Shown: piece after piece, positions 34,043 through 42,424 of the stretch
How positions within the stretch are numbered: position 1 is the stretch's first letter
Layout of the letters: each line of letters starts with the position of its first letter
Origin: Pseudobutyrivibrio ruminis
Lineage (GTDB): Bacteria > Bacillota > Clostridia > Lachnospirales > Lachnospiraceae
DNA: 64,000 bases
NCBI RefSeq assembly: GCF_015057245.1
Contig: NZ_SVET01000002.1
Span: 1 to 64,000, forward strand
Direction of reading: 5' to 3'
Notes under the pieces: model-generated
What the model was told of the DNA's origin: nothing
The model's database searches: none
What the model saw: the letters and a program-made list of their open reading frames with translations, nothing else
Position numbers and translations under genes: made by a program

Positions 34043-35368
34043 TTACATCAACACAGTAACCTTAGTTCCTACGCCCAGTTCACTTTCGATTTGGATTTTG
34101 GCGTCGTGGATTTCCACGATGTGCTTTACGATGGCAAGGCCAAGGCCTGTGCCGCCGGAGGCTTTGGAGCGGCTTTTGTCGACGCGGTAGAATCGTTCGA
34201 AAACGCGGTCTAGGTCGCCAGCAGGGATGCCGATGCCGTCATCTTCTACGATGAGCTTTTTGTAGCCGTATTCTTCCAATACTGAGACCGCCACATGTCC
34301 ACCATCATTGCCGTAGCGGATGGAGTTTTGCACAAGGTTGTCGATTAGCTCGCGGATAAGATCTGGGCGGCATCGTACCGTGGTGGCGCCGCCAGATAAA
34401 GTGATATCGATATTTCGCTGGCTAGCCGCCATAGCTAAGGAATCAAGCTCTTCGCTAGCAAGCTGATACAAATCCACCGTTTCAAACTGCTCATCATTGT
34501 CGTCACTATCCAGCTCGGAAAGCTTGATGATGTCCTCTATCAGCGCCAACAAGCGATTTGCATTCTTGTCTATCTCGTCAGCAAAGTGCTTTCTCTTTTC
34601 TGCAGGTGTATCATCTGAGCCTAGTAGCTGGGCGTAGCCAGAGATGGCAGTAAGTGGAGTCTTTAGCTCATGGCTGACATTGGCTGAAAAATCCTGGCGC
34701 ACCTTTGCGGCCGCCAACACTTCCTCATGCTGCTTGCGGATTTTGCTGATGAAGGGATAAAGCTCAGGATATGGCGAGTCTACAAAATCATCGTTGAGCT
34801 TGACAGCTACATCCTCGATTGGCTTCATTAGCTGACGTGTAAGGATTCGGGAAGCCAGCACGCATACAAATGATATAAGCAAAATCAGGCCGAGGCAAAG
34901 TGGCAAGCCGCTGGCAAACACCACCCACACCGCGTCCACTTCCTGGGCGATGCGAAGGATTCGACCGTCGTTTAGGCGAAGGGCATAGTAATAGTCCTTT
35001 AAGCCCATGGTGTCGGACTGCCTTTCAATCTCTCCGGAACCAATCTCCATGGCGCTGACAATCTCCGGCCTGTTGGCATGATTATCCATCTGCTCCGCAT
35101 TTACGGTATTGTCAAAAAGCACTGTACCGTCAACATCTATCAAGGTAACACGCAGATTTGCGTCCATCAGCTTTGGATTGTCCTCCAAAGCTGCCACATC
35201 TGCGGTGTCAAAAAATTCTGTATCTTTAAAAATCTGAGCAGTGACCTGCATATCCTGGTGAACCTGCCGCTCGAACAAAGCGTAATAGGCCAAGGTCACG
35301 CAGAGGGATGTGCAAAGCACCGTGGCGATAATCAGCGCCAAAAATCTAAGGTAAATTTTCTGTGCCAT
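34043..35368 (-). CDS. phoR: PhoR-like sensor histidine kinase
   Basis: This 441-residue protein has two membrane helices (about residues 8-30 and 150-175) around an extracytoplasmic sensor, then a linker, the phosphorylation site SHELKTPLTAISGY (about residue 235) and an ATPase domain with NLVQNSIRYG, VEDDGIGIP and GGTGLGLAIVKH. It follows the PhoB-like regulator by 12 bp, and that follows a Na/phosphate transporter gene. A phosphate-sensing role is therefore likely. Confidence 0.88.
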   Translation of the reverse strand: MAQKIYLRFLALIIATVLCTSLCVTLAYYALFERQVHQDMQVTAQIFKDTEFFDTADVAALEDNPKLMDANLRVTLIDVDGTVLFDNTVNAEQMDNHANRPEIVSAMEIGSGEIERQSDTMGLKDYYYALRLNDGRILRIAQEVDAVWVVFASGLPLCLGLILLISFVCVLASRILTRQLMKPIEDVAVKLNDDFVDSPYPELYPFISKIRKQHEEVLAAAKVRQDFSANVSHELKTPLTAISGYAQLLGSDDTPAEKRKHFADEIDKNANRLLALIEDIIKLSELDSDDNDEQFETVDLYQLASEELDSLAMAASQRNIDITLSGGATTVRCRPDLIRELIDNLVQNSIRYGNDGGHVAVSVLEEYGYKKLIVEDDGIGIPAGDLDRVFERFYRVDKSRSKASGGTGLGLAIVKHIVEIHDAKIQIESELGVGTKVTVLM

Positions 35369-35380
35369 GATACCTCCCTA

Positions 35381-36049
35381 TCAATCAATGACGTATCCAA
35401 CGTTTCGTACTGTGCGAATCAGGCTGCCGCAGCTGCCAAGCTTGGTTCTGAGAGTTTTGATGTGCATGTCCAGGGTGCGGGATTCCAGCTCGTAATCTAT
35501 GCCCCAGATTTTGTCCATTATCTGAGTACGTTTCAAGACGATACCACGGTTCAACGCCAAATATTTCAGTAGCTCGTACTCTTTGTATGTGAGCTCGATA
35601 GTCTGGCCAGCCACAGTCACCTGGTGCCTCTGGTCATTTATGGTAAGGTCTTCGATGGTAATGATTTCCTGAGAAGCCTCCATAGTGCGGCGAAGAAGAG
35701 CCTTCACCCGAGATGTGAGCTCCATCACCGAAAATGGCTTTTTGATGTAGTCGTCGGCTCCAGTTTCCAGGCCGCGAACCAAATCGATTTCGCCAGTTTT
35801 TGCGGTGACCATAATCACCGGAATGGCGGCAGTAATTTCGCTGGAGCGAAGCTGCCTTACTATTTCAAACCCGTTTTCATCAGGAAGCATGATGTCCAGC
35901 AGGACAAGGTCGGGCAGATTATGTTCCAAAATATCAAAAAAGTCTGCCCCATTGGCAAAGCTTTCTACATCGTAGCCAGCGTTTGTCAGAGCAAACTCCT
36001 CTATCTCTCTAATATTTTCATCATCTTCAACAATGTAAACAAGAGCCAT
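35381..36049 (-). CDS. phoB: PhoB/PhoP-like response regulator
   Basis: The ATG at 36049 has AAGGAGGT upstream. The receiver domain has EDDENIREIEE, the phospho-acceptor in LVLLDIMLPDENG and the conserved Lys in DDYIKKPF. The C-terminal OmpR-type winged helix has LTYKEYELLKYLALNRG and ESRTLDMHIKTLRTKLG. Its probable targets are the direct repeats at 37187 and 42400. Confidence 0.9.
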   Translation of the reverse strand: MALVYIVEDDENIREIEEFALTNAGYDVESFANGADFFDILEHNLPDLVLLDIMLPDENGFEIVRQLRSSEITAAIPVIMVTAKTGEIDLVRGLETGADDYIKKPFSVMELTSRVKALLRRTMEASQEIITIEDLTINDQRHQVTVAGQTIELTYKEYELLKYLALNRGIVLKRTQIMDKIWGIDYELESRTLDMHIKTLRTKLGSCGSLIRTVRNVGYVID

Positions 36050-36108
36050 AGTGACCTCCTTCATATGTACATAAACAATCAATCTATGTGATACTATAGT
36101 ATGATTAT

Positions 36109-37125
36109 CTAAATTTTATGTAAAGAGGAATAACCATTGCTCACACGATCATCGGGGACCGTATATTCCGCCAGGCGCACCAGATGCTTCGAGAATGGAT
36201 AAATTATAATGGTGCTTCCTACATTGAAAACTGAATGAATAACCGCAATGGCCACCGGGCCAACAGCCGCCGTTAAGAATTCAAAATTAAAAATCATGTT
36301 TAATCCATAAAAAGCTAACGTAAATACGGTAACACCGACTACATTGAAGTATAGGTGAATCATGGATGCGCGCCTTGCATTTTTGCTAGCTCCCACTGAG
36401 GATAGCAACGCTGTAGAGCATGTTCCGATATTCTGCCCCAGGATGATAGGAAAGGCTGCGCCAAAGCTGACTGCTCCAGTCAATGAAAGAGCCTGCAGTA
36501 TTCCCACCGATGCCGATGAGCTTTGGATGATGGCCGTAAATACCATACCCACAATAATTCCAAAGAATGGATTGGAAACTGCTACCAGCATATTTTCAAA
36601 AAATGGGCTGTGTGCAAGTGGCTCCATAGAAGCGCTCATTGCGTCCATTCCAAATATCAACACCGAAAAACCAATTAGCAGATGTGCAATGTTGGTCTGC
36701 TTCGCATTTTCCTTTGCCTTCATGTAAAGCACAACGCCAATCATAGCAAGTATAGGCGCAAAAGATGTAGGCTTTAGCATTTTGATGAGCACCGCATCGC
36801 TTTCGATTCCCACCATGGATAACATCCAGGATGTGACTGTGGTGCCGATATTGGCGCCCATGATTACGCCAACCGCCTGACGCAAGCTCATGATTCCCGA
36901 ATTCACAAAGCTTATAACCATTACTGTGGTGGCCGATGATGACTGAATCACCGCAGTGACGCCAGCGCCTAACAGCACACCATAAATAGTTTTGTTGGTA
37001 AGACGCTCCAGTATCTGAGCCATCTTCCCCGAAGCTAGCGCCTGTAGGCCATCACCCATGAGCTTCATGCCGTACAGAAAGAGGGCCAGCCCACCCAGCA
37101 GCTTCAGAATCATAAAAATGTCCAT
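36109..37125 (-). CDS. Na/Pi cotransporter family protein (NptA)
   Basis: The ATG at 37125 follows AGGAGG by 6 bp; the protein has 338 residues with two related membrane halves. Signature repeats are GAGVTAVIQSSSATTVMVI and GMVFTAIIQSSSASVGILQ. It lacks the long PhoU-like C-terminal tail of NptA of some bacteria. It imports phosphate with sodium and shares an operon with the PhoBR-type regulators. A Pho-box promoter lies upstream. Confidence 0.9.
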   Translation of the reverse strand: MDIFMILKLLGGLALFLYGMKLMGDGLQALASGKMAQILERLTNKTIYGVLLGAGVTAVIQSSSATTVMVISFVNSGIMSLRQAVGVIMGANIGTTVTSWMLSMVGIESDAVLIKMLKPTSFAPILAMIGVVLYMKAKENAKQTNIAHLLIGFSVLIFGMDAMSASMEPLAHSPFFENMLVAVSNPFFGIIVGMVFTAIIQSSSASVGILQALSLTGAVSFGAAFPIILGQNIGTCSTALLSSVGASKNARRASMIHLYFNVVGVTVFTLAFYGLNMIFNFEFLTAAVGPVAIAVIHSVFNVGSTIIIYPFSKHLVRLAEYTVPDDRVSNGYSSLHKI

Positions 37126-37171
37126 TTCATGCCTCCTTAATACAAGAAATTTTCCAAATGTTTGCACTTGT

Positions 37172-37203
37172 ATTATGGAGGGGAAATGTAAAGGGTGGGT
37201 AAA
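37172..37203 (-). promoter_or_regulatory. Pho-box promoter of the phosphate operon
   Basis: On the reverse strand TTTACC (37198-37203) and TTTACA (37187-37192) repeat with an 11-bp period. CATAAT (37172-37177) follows 9 bp after the second repeat. This is the layout of PhoP-activated promoters in Firmicutes. The same layout recurs at 42385-42416. Confidence 0.65.
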
Positions 37204-37229
37204 GTGGGGAATTCAATAAAAATGCCACT

Positions 37230-38210
37230 TTATTCTCTTGCCTTTCCTGCTTTTCCCACGTAGGCAAGTCTCACTCCAGATAACATTTTATCTGCCACAT
37301 CTTCAATTGCCATTTTTTCAAAAGTGTTCTGTACTAGGTTATCCTCCAGCGAAAGTACTACGATAGATGGAGCCATTGTTTTTCTTAGCACCTCAATCAG
37401 AGCTTCCTTATCAGTTATATTGCCTTGCTCCACCATATAATTGACAAATGTGAAAAAGGAAACAGCCTTTATTGATACTGTCATTTCATCAAAGCTAGTT
37501 TTGCTTACCTTATTCAATCTATCAATTGCTGGCAAATCGTGTGAACAAAAGAATACTGCATTTCTGTTTGAATCTTTTATTAGCTCCATTATAAAAAACA
37601 ATGACACCGCCACCAATTCTTCTGCAAGACTATCCTTATCACTTTTTCTTTCTTTTATGGAGCCTATCAAATTAACTATAAAACTGGTATCTCGATTGTT
37701 CTTTACACGACCATCGTATATAGCCTCCTGCAGCGCATCACCACTATTAGCCATAACAGAAAATAGTTTGCTTAGATTTGCTTTGTTTTCGATTAATCTA
37801 TTGGTAAGTAGAGCATTCCACTCTACTTTAGTTTTTCCCAAATAATTATTAATGTTTTCACAGACCAACTCTTCATCAATGACAACAAGTGTGAATCCAT
37901 TTGTATTCATACTTTCAAATAGTTCTAGATTTTTGCTTTGTAGTTTGGACTCTCTTGAATCTTTTAATTCATATAACACCAGTCCTGTTAAAACAAATAC
38001 AATATGCCATTCATCGCGTCCTTGAGCCATAGTTTCGAAAGCTTTATATATATCAAATTTCTCTGCAAGAGTAATCAGCCTTGTTATGAAACATGTATCT
38101 AAAAAGCAAATATTATTTGCCCTCAATATTTTTTTGTAGCACTCTTCTTGATTAACAACAAAAAATCCAGGCAACGAATTTTTTATTCCATTGATAGCCT
38201 CATTAATCAA
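37230..38210 (-). CDS. PIN-like domain protein of the first XRE/IrrE/PIN cassette
   Basis: This is a 326-residue protein starting at TTG 38210 behind GGAGGT, with the start overlapping the last 8 bp of the IrrE gene. The first domain has a PIN-like arrangement of acidic residues: FLDTCFITRL (about residue 35), LVLYELKDS, DKDSLAEELVAVS and FFCSHDLPAIDR. PIN proteins cut RNA. The C-terminal about 80 residues do not match anything I know. It is the last gene of a cassette with XRE and IrrE proteins and is the likely effector; this is inference. Confidence 0.65.
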   Translation of the reverse strand: MINEAINGIKNSLPGFFVVNQEECYKKILRANNICFLDTCFITRLITLAEKFDIYKAFETMAQGRDEWHIVFVLTGLVLYELKDSRESKLQSKNLELFESMNTNGFTLVVIDEELVCENINNYLGKTKVEWNALLTNRLIENKANLSKLFSVMANSGDALQEAIYDGRVKNNRDTSFIVNLIGSIKERKSDKDSLAEELVAVSLFFIMELIKDSNRNAVFFCSHDLPAIDRLNKVSKTSFDEMTVSIKAVSFFTFVNYMVEQGNITDKEALIEVLRKTMAPSIVVLSLEDNLVQNTFEKMAIEDVADKMLSGVRLAYVGKAGKARE

Positions 38211-39063
38211 TCTGCTGCACCTCCACGACTTCTTGATATGCAGCCTTTAGGCCATTCAAGCGATATTCTAGATCATCTTTTGTTATCCAACCAAGTTTTA
38301 ATGAATGCTCACCTTCCTGCTTCGCCTCTTCATATAGCATCTGAAAATCATCAATATATGATGGTTCCATTTGAACGCTAACTGGGATACGAGTAGATAC
38401 AAGACGAAAGATTGTACCAATTTCCTTCTCTTTATTATGTTTTAATAAGAAATCCATCTTCTTGACATCTTTTATATCAAATAATCCACATTCGTAACAT
38501 CTAATTAAAACTGACATGTACGTAGTTTTGTAATTATTTACAAGAGTTAGAACTGTCAGCAAATCATTTGCATATTCATGAATTCTCGTAATATCATCTG
38601 AATTCATCCCTGTCACAAGTTTACTTGTTACAATGAAGTCTTCCTTGGGCATCAAAATTGAGCCTGAAAAGGCATTAGCTTTCTTCTCAATTGGATTGTC
38701 TTCATAGTTTTCCATATAAACTTCTGCACTATTATATTCTTCGTTCCTCTGAATCAATGTATGATATAGTTCGTGTCCAAGTGCAAAATTATTATTAGCA
38801 CAGCTTTTAGAAGTATTGAGAACAACATACTTTGCATTATTTAATTTGAGTAAAAATGCTCCAATTTCTTTATTCTTCAATGGCAATCTAATCAATTTAT
38901 ATCCTGCATTTTCAAATAGTACTCTAGAGATGGTCTGTATATCTGATAACACTACAGCAGAATTTCTCCCCATCATTTCGTAAAACAAATTACAATCCAT
39001 TTGTATTTCTCTGGCATTCTCCTCATTAAATTTAATAATATTTAATAACTGCTCTCTCTCCAT
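38203..39063 (-). CDS. ImmA/IrrE-type metallopeptidase of the first cassette
   Basis: This 286-residue protein has the zinc-binding HExxH in NFALGHELYHTLIQ (about residue 95) and the third-ligand region EKKANAFSGSILMPKEDF, as in the COG2856/IrrE family. These proteases typically cleave a neighbouring XRE repressor. An N-terminal helical segment and a long helical C-terminus flank the catalytic part. AGGAG lies before the ATG. A hairpin sits between this gene and the XRE gene upstream. Confidence 0.88.
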   Translation of the reverse strand: MEREQLLNIIKFNEENAREIQMDCNLFYEMMGRNSAVVLSDIQTISRVLFENAGYKLIRLPLKNKEIGAFLLKLNNAKYVVLNTSKSCANNNFALGHELYHTLIQRNEEYNSAEVYMENYEDNPIEKKANAFSGSILMPKEDFIVTSKLVTGMNSDDITRIHEYANDLLTVLTLVNNYKTTYMSVLIRCYECGLFDIKDVKKMDFLLKHNKEKEIGTIFRLVSTRIPVSVQMEPSYIDDFQMLYEEAKQEGEHSLKLGWITKDDLEYRLNGLKAAYQEVVEVQQID

Positions 39064-39086
39064 ATTTTCATACTCCTATATATTAA

Positions 39087-39120
39087 AAGTGCTCCACTCT
39101 ATTTATGAGTGGAGCCACTT
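39087..39120 (-). terminator. Hairpin between XRE and IrrE genes of the first cassette
   Basis: AAGTGCTCCACTC pairs with GAGTGGAGCCACTT with a single bulged base, loop TATTTAT. It overlaps the XRE stop codon. On the reverse strand it is followed by TTTTAAT. It probably reduces transcription from the XRE gene into the IrrE-PIN pair. Confidence 0.75.
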
Positions 39121-39457
39121 AAAAGTTTTTTGTTGTCAATGCATCATAAAATCTGAACATTTCTATCAATTTATCCGCTGTCTTTTTATCGTCCGAGCTC
39201 AAATGTCCCGCAAAAAATGATATTGAACCATGTGCTTTATTCTTCACACGCATCTGTTCTTTATCTCCCAAGAAGAATATAACATCCTGTCCGAGAGCCT
39301 TGGCTAGTTGCTCCATATCATCATACTTAATATCCGTTTCACCATTTAACAATCTACTTATTCTGCTTTTTTCCCAACCAGTCATCAATTCGACATAGCT
39401 TTGTTTAATGCCTCGCTCTTTTAAGTATAAACGAACATTTTCTATATAATTTCCCAT
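39119..39457 (-). CDS. XRE-family regulator of the first cassette
   Basis: This 112-residue protein has an HTH spanning about residues 16-45 (IKQSYVELMTGWEKSRIS, then RLLNGETDI) and a helical C-terminal part. It is the first gene of the leftward cassette and is predicted to repress it. No operator could be defined with confidence in 39458-39673, which is AT-rich and otherwise empty. Confidence 0.85.
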   Translation of the reverse strand: MGNYIENVRLYLKERGIKQSYVELMTGWEKSRISRLLNGETDIKYDDMEQLAKALGQDVIFFLGDKEQMRVKNKAHGSISFFAGHLSSDDKKTADKLIEMFRFYDALTTKNF

Positions 39458-39673
39458 TTTATTACACCTCTAATTTCCGTCACAATATAAATATATACTA
39501 CATCGCAGATTAATTAGCAAGCGCAATTCCCATTTTTTGCATTTTTTCTTCCTCTTATATGTAAATAATACTATTTTTTACTAATTTAGACAATAATATT
39601 CTCAGTTTTTGCAGTTTTAAGAGTCATCTTTAATTAATACCTGTATAGAGGGTCAATTGAAAATATAAACTTT

Positions 39674-40852
39674 TTATCTCCCACAGCACTTCTTATACTT
39701 TTTTCCAGAACCACATGGGCATGGATCATTTGGATAAACTTTCTTGCCCAATTCTACAGGAATACCCATGGCAGATAATTGAGGTTGAAGCTCCCCAAGT
39801 ATAGATGCTGCCTTAGAACTACCAGGAACAATTGTTGGAATTCCTGTGAAGTTATTCGAATGAAGCTCCACCGGTTTGTGACCACGATTTTCGATGAGGC
39901 GAGTGTTGTTGTGGGCATCCATTAGGAGATTCATAAATTCACCTATCTGGTCTTCCCCATCAAAAACTTCATCATGCTCATTTAAATCTTTTATAATCTC
40001 GCTTGGGCTGTCTCCATTGTAGCTATTCATCCATACATTAAGGCACCATGTTGTAGCTAACTCATTTTCCATATGTAGTTTCTTCATGAAAAATGTGTGC
40101 AGCTTCTTATATGCCAGTGAACTAGATTCATAGCAATCGTGTGTGATTTCCTCTATTTGAGCAGCAGATGGAATATAGAAATCCTTGCCAACCTGGCTAC
40201 GTAGCAGAGGATAGACTTCTCCACTTTCAAATATATCAAAATGTACTAGTAGCCCATACTCTGTATGTAAATACTTATCTATTCCAGCTTCATTATCCTG
40301 CAATTCATCTTCCTGAAAAACAGTGCAGCCTCGGATATCCAGTGGAATCTCTAAGATAATTCCGAGCATGTCCTTTATGCTATCTTTCACTTTGAGATGA
40401 TATAGTTTATAGATTACCTCCAGCGGTGCCACACCATAGTACTCTCTGAAGAATCGAAGGCACTTTATGAACCAGCCCTTTTTCTTTCGCTCTGAAAGGA
40501 AATTTTCATCTTCAACTTTGGCATATACTTCCTTGATTTCATCATAGATTACAAGATTGTCTGTCTCTTCCTCGAACTCTCCAAGGAAGTACATATACAG
40601 CTGAAAGCTGTCCATAATTCTATCAATCCCTGTATCCTGAGACGATTTGATTGCCTTTTTAAGCAATGCTAATTCTGAATCGGTGAGACAAGCCAAACGT
40701 GGACGCATTATTTCTGGATTGCTCATCCCAGCAACCAGTTTATCAATCATCTCTGCCTTCTTAAGCCTAGAACTAAGTTTGATTTTGAAATTGTCTGCCA
40801 GCACTAACAAATCATCTTTGGTGTATTCGTTTAGACGTGATTCTAGTTTCAT
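39674..40852 (-). CDS. SEC-C motif protein of unknown function
   Basis: This 392-residue protein starts with a SAP/Rho-N-like helical motif (LNEYTKDDLLVLADNFKI) and ends with the SEC-C zinc-binding motif PNDPCPCGSGKKYKKCCGR. The middle 300 residues are helical and acidic. SEC-C tails occur on SecA and on many stand-alone proteins. The front motif suggests nucleic-acid contact. It stands alone with no operon partner. Confidence 0.7.
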   Translation of the reverse strand: MKLESRLNEYTKDDLLVLADNFKIKLSSRLKKAEMIDKLVAGMSNPEIMRPRLACLTDSELALLKKAIKSSQDTGIDRIMDSFQLYMYFLGEFEEETDNLVIYDEIKEVYAKVEDENFLSERKKKGWFIKCLRFFREYYGVAPLEVIYKLYHLKVKDSIKDMLGIILEIPLDIRGCTVFQEDELQDNEAGIDKYLHTEYGLLVHFDIFESGEVYPLLRSQVGKDFYIPSAAQIEEITHDCYESSSLAYKKLHTFFMKKLHMENELATTWCLNVWMNSYNGDSPSEIIKDLNEHDEVFDGEDQIGEFMNLLMDAHNNTRLIENRGHKPVELHSNNFTGIPTIVPGSSKAASILGELQPQLSAMGIPVELGKKVYPNDPCPCGSGKKYKKCCGR

Positions 40853-40943
40853 TGGTTCTCCCTTTTGTATTTATTTAAAAGTCGCTCCTATACAAAAGAG
40901 CCAGCTGCATAAATAACAGCTAGCCCCTTTAAAAAGACAAATT

Positions 40944-41275
40944 TTAATTTCCTAAATTATAGTTTAAATTCAATATGTTTGCAATAGCGTCCTGAAGAAC
41001 TCTGGAGTAATTTAGTCGACATCTACCATTGTTTGCAAACCATCGGAATAGTCAAAAATATCATTATTTTTTTTGGCTTTTTTTACAGCCTCTTTATATG
41101 TAGAAGCTTCAGGTAAATTGTTTTCCTGCCCCATGCAAGCTAAGCCAATATAATCTCTAGCCATTTCTATAGCGTCTGCTAAATCTGCCCCCTCAGTGTA
41201 GCCATCTAAATCAGGAATATAAACCAAAAAATCATCGCCAGATTGTTTAATTAATACCGGATATGCAACCTTCAT
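40944..41275 (-). pseudogene. HicB-like antitoxin remnant with deleted DNA-binding segment
   Basis: The open frame 41012-41275 encodes 87 residues of the HicB N-terminal domain (YPVLIKQSGDDFLVYIPDLD, then GYTEGADLADAIEMARDYIG). It stops after MVDVD, where intact HicB proteins continue into a ribbon-helix-helix. In another frame directly after the stop, 40944-41012 reads NYSRVLQDAIANILNLNY, which looks like the last helix of that domain. An internal deletion with frame loss explains both. No HicA is present on either side. The truncated frame could still be translated. Confidence 0.7.
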
Positions 41276-41298
41276 AATAGCCCCTTTCCACTCTTCCC

Positions 41299-41697
41299 CT
41301 ACATCTCTTCCTCAAAATCCTTCTCATAAAACAGATACTTACGGCAAGCCAACAGAATCGCAATACAAACTATACGTATCAATGTTTCTAACGGAGCTTC
41401 GTGGCCAACCACTAGTCCCCTGGCGATGGCAAATATCAAGACTTAGACTATGGTGTTCATGGAATGCTTTATAAGCATCCTGATAAACTCGATAACAATC
41501 ACTGCATTAAATGCTGTGACTAAAATATCTTCGATATATTCATCAAATGCCAGCTCAGTCAGGGACACCACATGTATTCCCAATTGGATGCAGCTGTACG
41601 CAACACCCACTAACAATATGGCTGCCACTATCTTTTCTAGGAAGCTTGGCATTTTTAGGATGAAACCATGTGCTTTTTCTATGATAGATTTTTTCAT
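41299..41697 (-). pseudogene. PsiE-family gene interrupted by one in-frame stop
   Basis: The frame from ATG 41697 reads a four-helix membrane protein of the phosphate-starvation-inducible E family. After residue 84 (KHSMNTIV) a TAA at 41443-41445 interrupts it, then the same frame continues VLIFAIARGLVVGHEAPLE and RKYLFYEKDFEEEM to TAG at 41299. The full 133-codon length and the continued family sequence show a single nonsense change, likely GAA to TAA. It lies 10 bp behind the flavin reductase gene and would share its Pho-box promoter. A sequencing error is possible. Confidence 0.85.
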
Positions 41698-41707
41698 GTT
41701 GATTCTT

Positions 41708-42349
41708 TTACCTTTGCTCTATTTTCTCAAAGTCTGCCTTAGGGTGTTTGCAGATAGGGCAGATGAAATCGTCTGGTAGTTCCTCTCCAACCCACTCGTA
41801 TCCACAAATGCGGCAACGCCAGATTGTCTCTCCTTTTGGAGTGGTTCCAACTGCCTCAGGCTTTGGTTTAATGTTGCTTTGATAATATTCATATGTTGCA
41901 GACGCTGCATTCGAAAGAACTTCCATAGCTACTGGCTCGCAGATAAATAGAGTATGAGACCCCAGGTCTACAGTCTTTTCTACCTTCAGTGAAAAGTACG
42001 CGTTGGTTCCTGCTGTAATATATGGAATGCCATTTTCTGAGGTCTGGTAATTCGCGATTGGATAGGCAGCAAACTTATCTACATCTCTACCGGATTGGAA
42101 GCCGAAATGCTTGAATAAATCAAAGGTAGCATCCTGGCTAATGACTGAGATATTGCACTGGCCTGTGGCTTTCACCATATCGTGAGTATAGTTTGCCTTG
42201 TTGATAGCTACTGAAATACGGTTTGGCTCTGATGCAATTTGAATAGCTGTGTTGACAATACAGCCATTGATCTTGTCGCCTTGTACTGCCGTACACACAA
42301 ACAGCCCATAAGATAATTTGTACATTGCCTTTGTGTTCATTTCACTCAT
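41708..42349 (-). CDS. Flavin reductase with C-terminal rubredoxin domain
   Basis: This 213-residue protein starts with a flavin reductase-like split barrel (AMYKLSYGLFVCTAVQGDKI, SVAINKANYTHDMVKATGQC). It ends with a rubredoxin of about 45 residues having two iron-ligand pairs, CRICGYEW and CPICKHPKAD. Such fusions pass electrons for oxygen or radical detoxification in anaerobes. GGAGG lies upstream of the ATG. A promoter with Pho-box-like repeats at 42385-42416 suggests phosphate control, which would be unexpected for this function. Confidence 0.93.
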   Translation of the reverse strand: MSEMNTKAMYKLSYGLFVCTAVQGDKINGCIVNTAIQIASEPNRISVAINKANYTHDMVKATGQCNISVISQDATFDLFKHFGFQSGRDVDKFAAYPIANYQTSENGIPYITAGTNAYFSLKVEKTVDLGSHTLFICEPVAMEVLSNAASATYEYYQSNIKPKPEAVGTTPKGETIWRCRICGYEWVGEELPDDFICPICKHPKADFEKIEQR

Positions 42350-42384
42350 ACACTGCCTCCTTTTACATTAAAGAATATGTAATT

Positions 42385-42416
42385 AATATAGTTATCTAGT
42401 GTAAAGTTGATGTAAT
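42385..42416 (-). promoter_or_regulatory. Pho-box-like promoter of the flavin reductase-psiE unit
   Basis: On the reverse strand ATTACA (42411-42416) and TTTACA (42400-42405) repeat with an 11-bp period, and TATATT (42385-42390) follows after exactly 9 bp. The arrangement is identical to that at 37172-37203. A PsiE gene downstream supports phosphate regulation. Confidence 0.6.
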
Positions 42417-42424
42417 AATAAACC

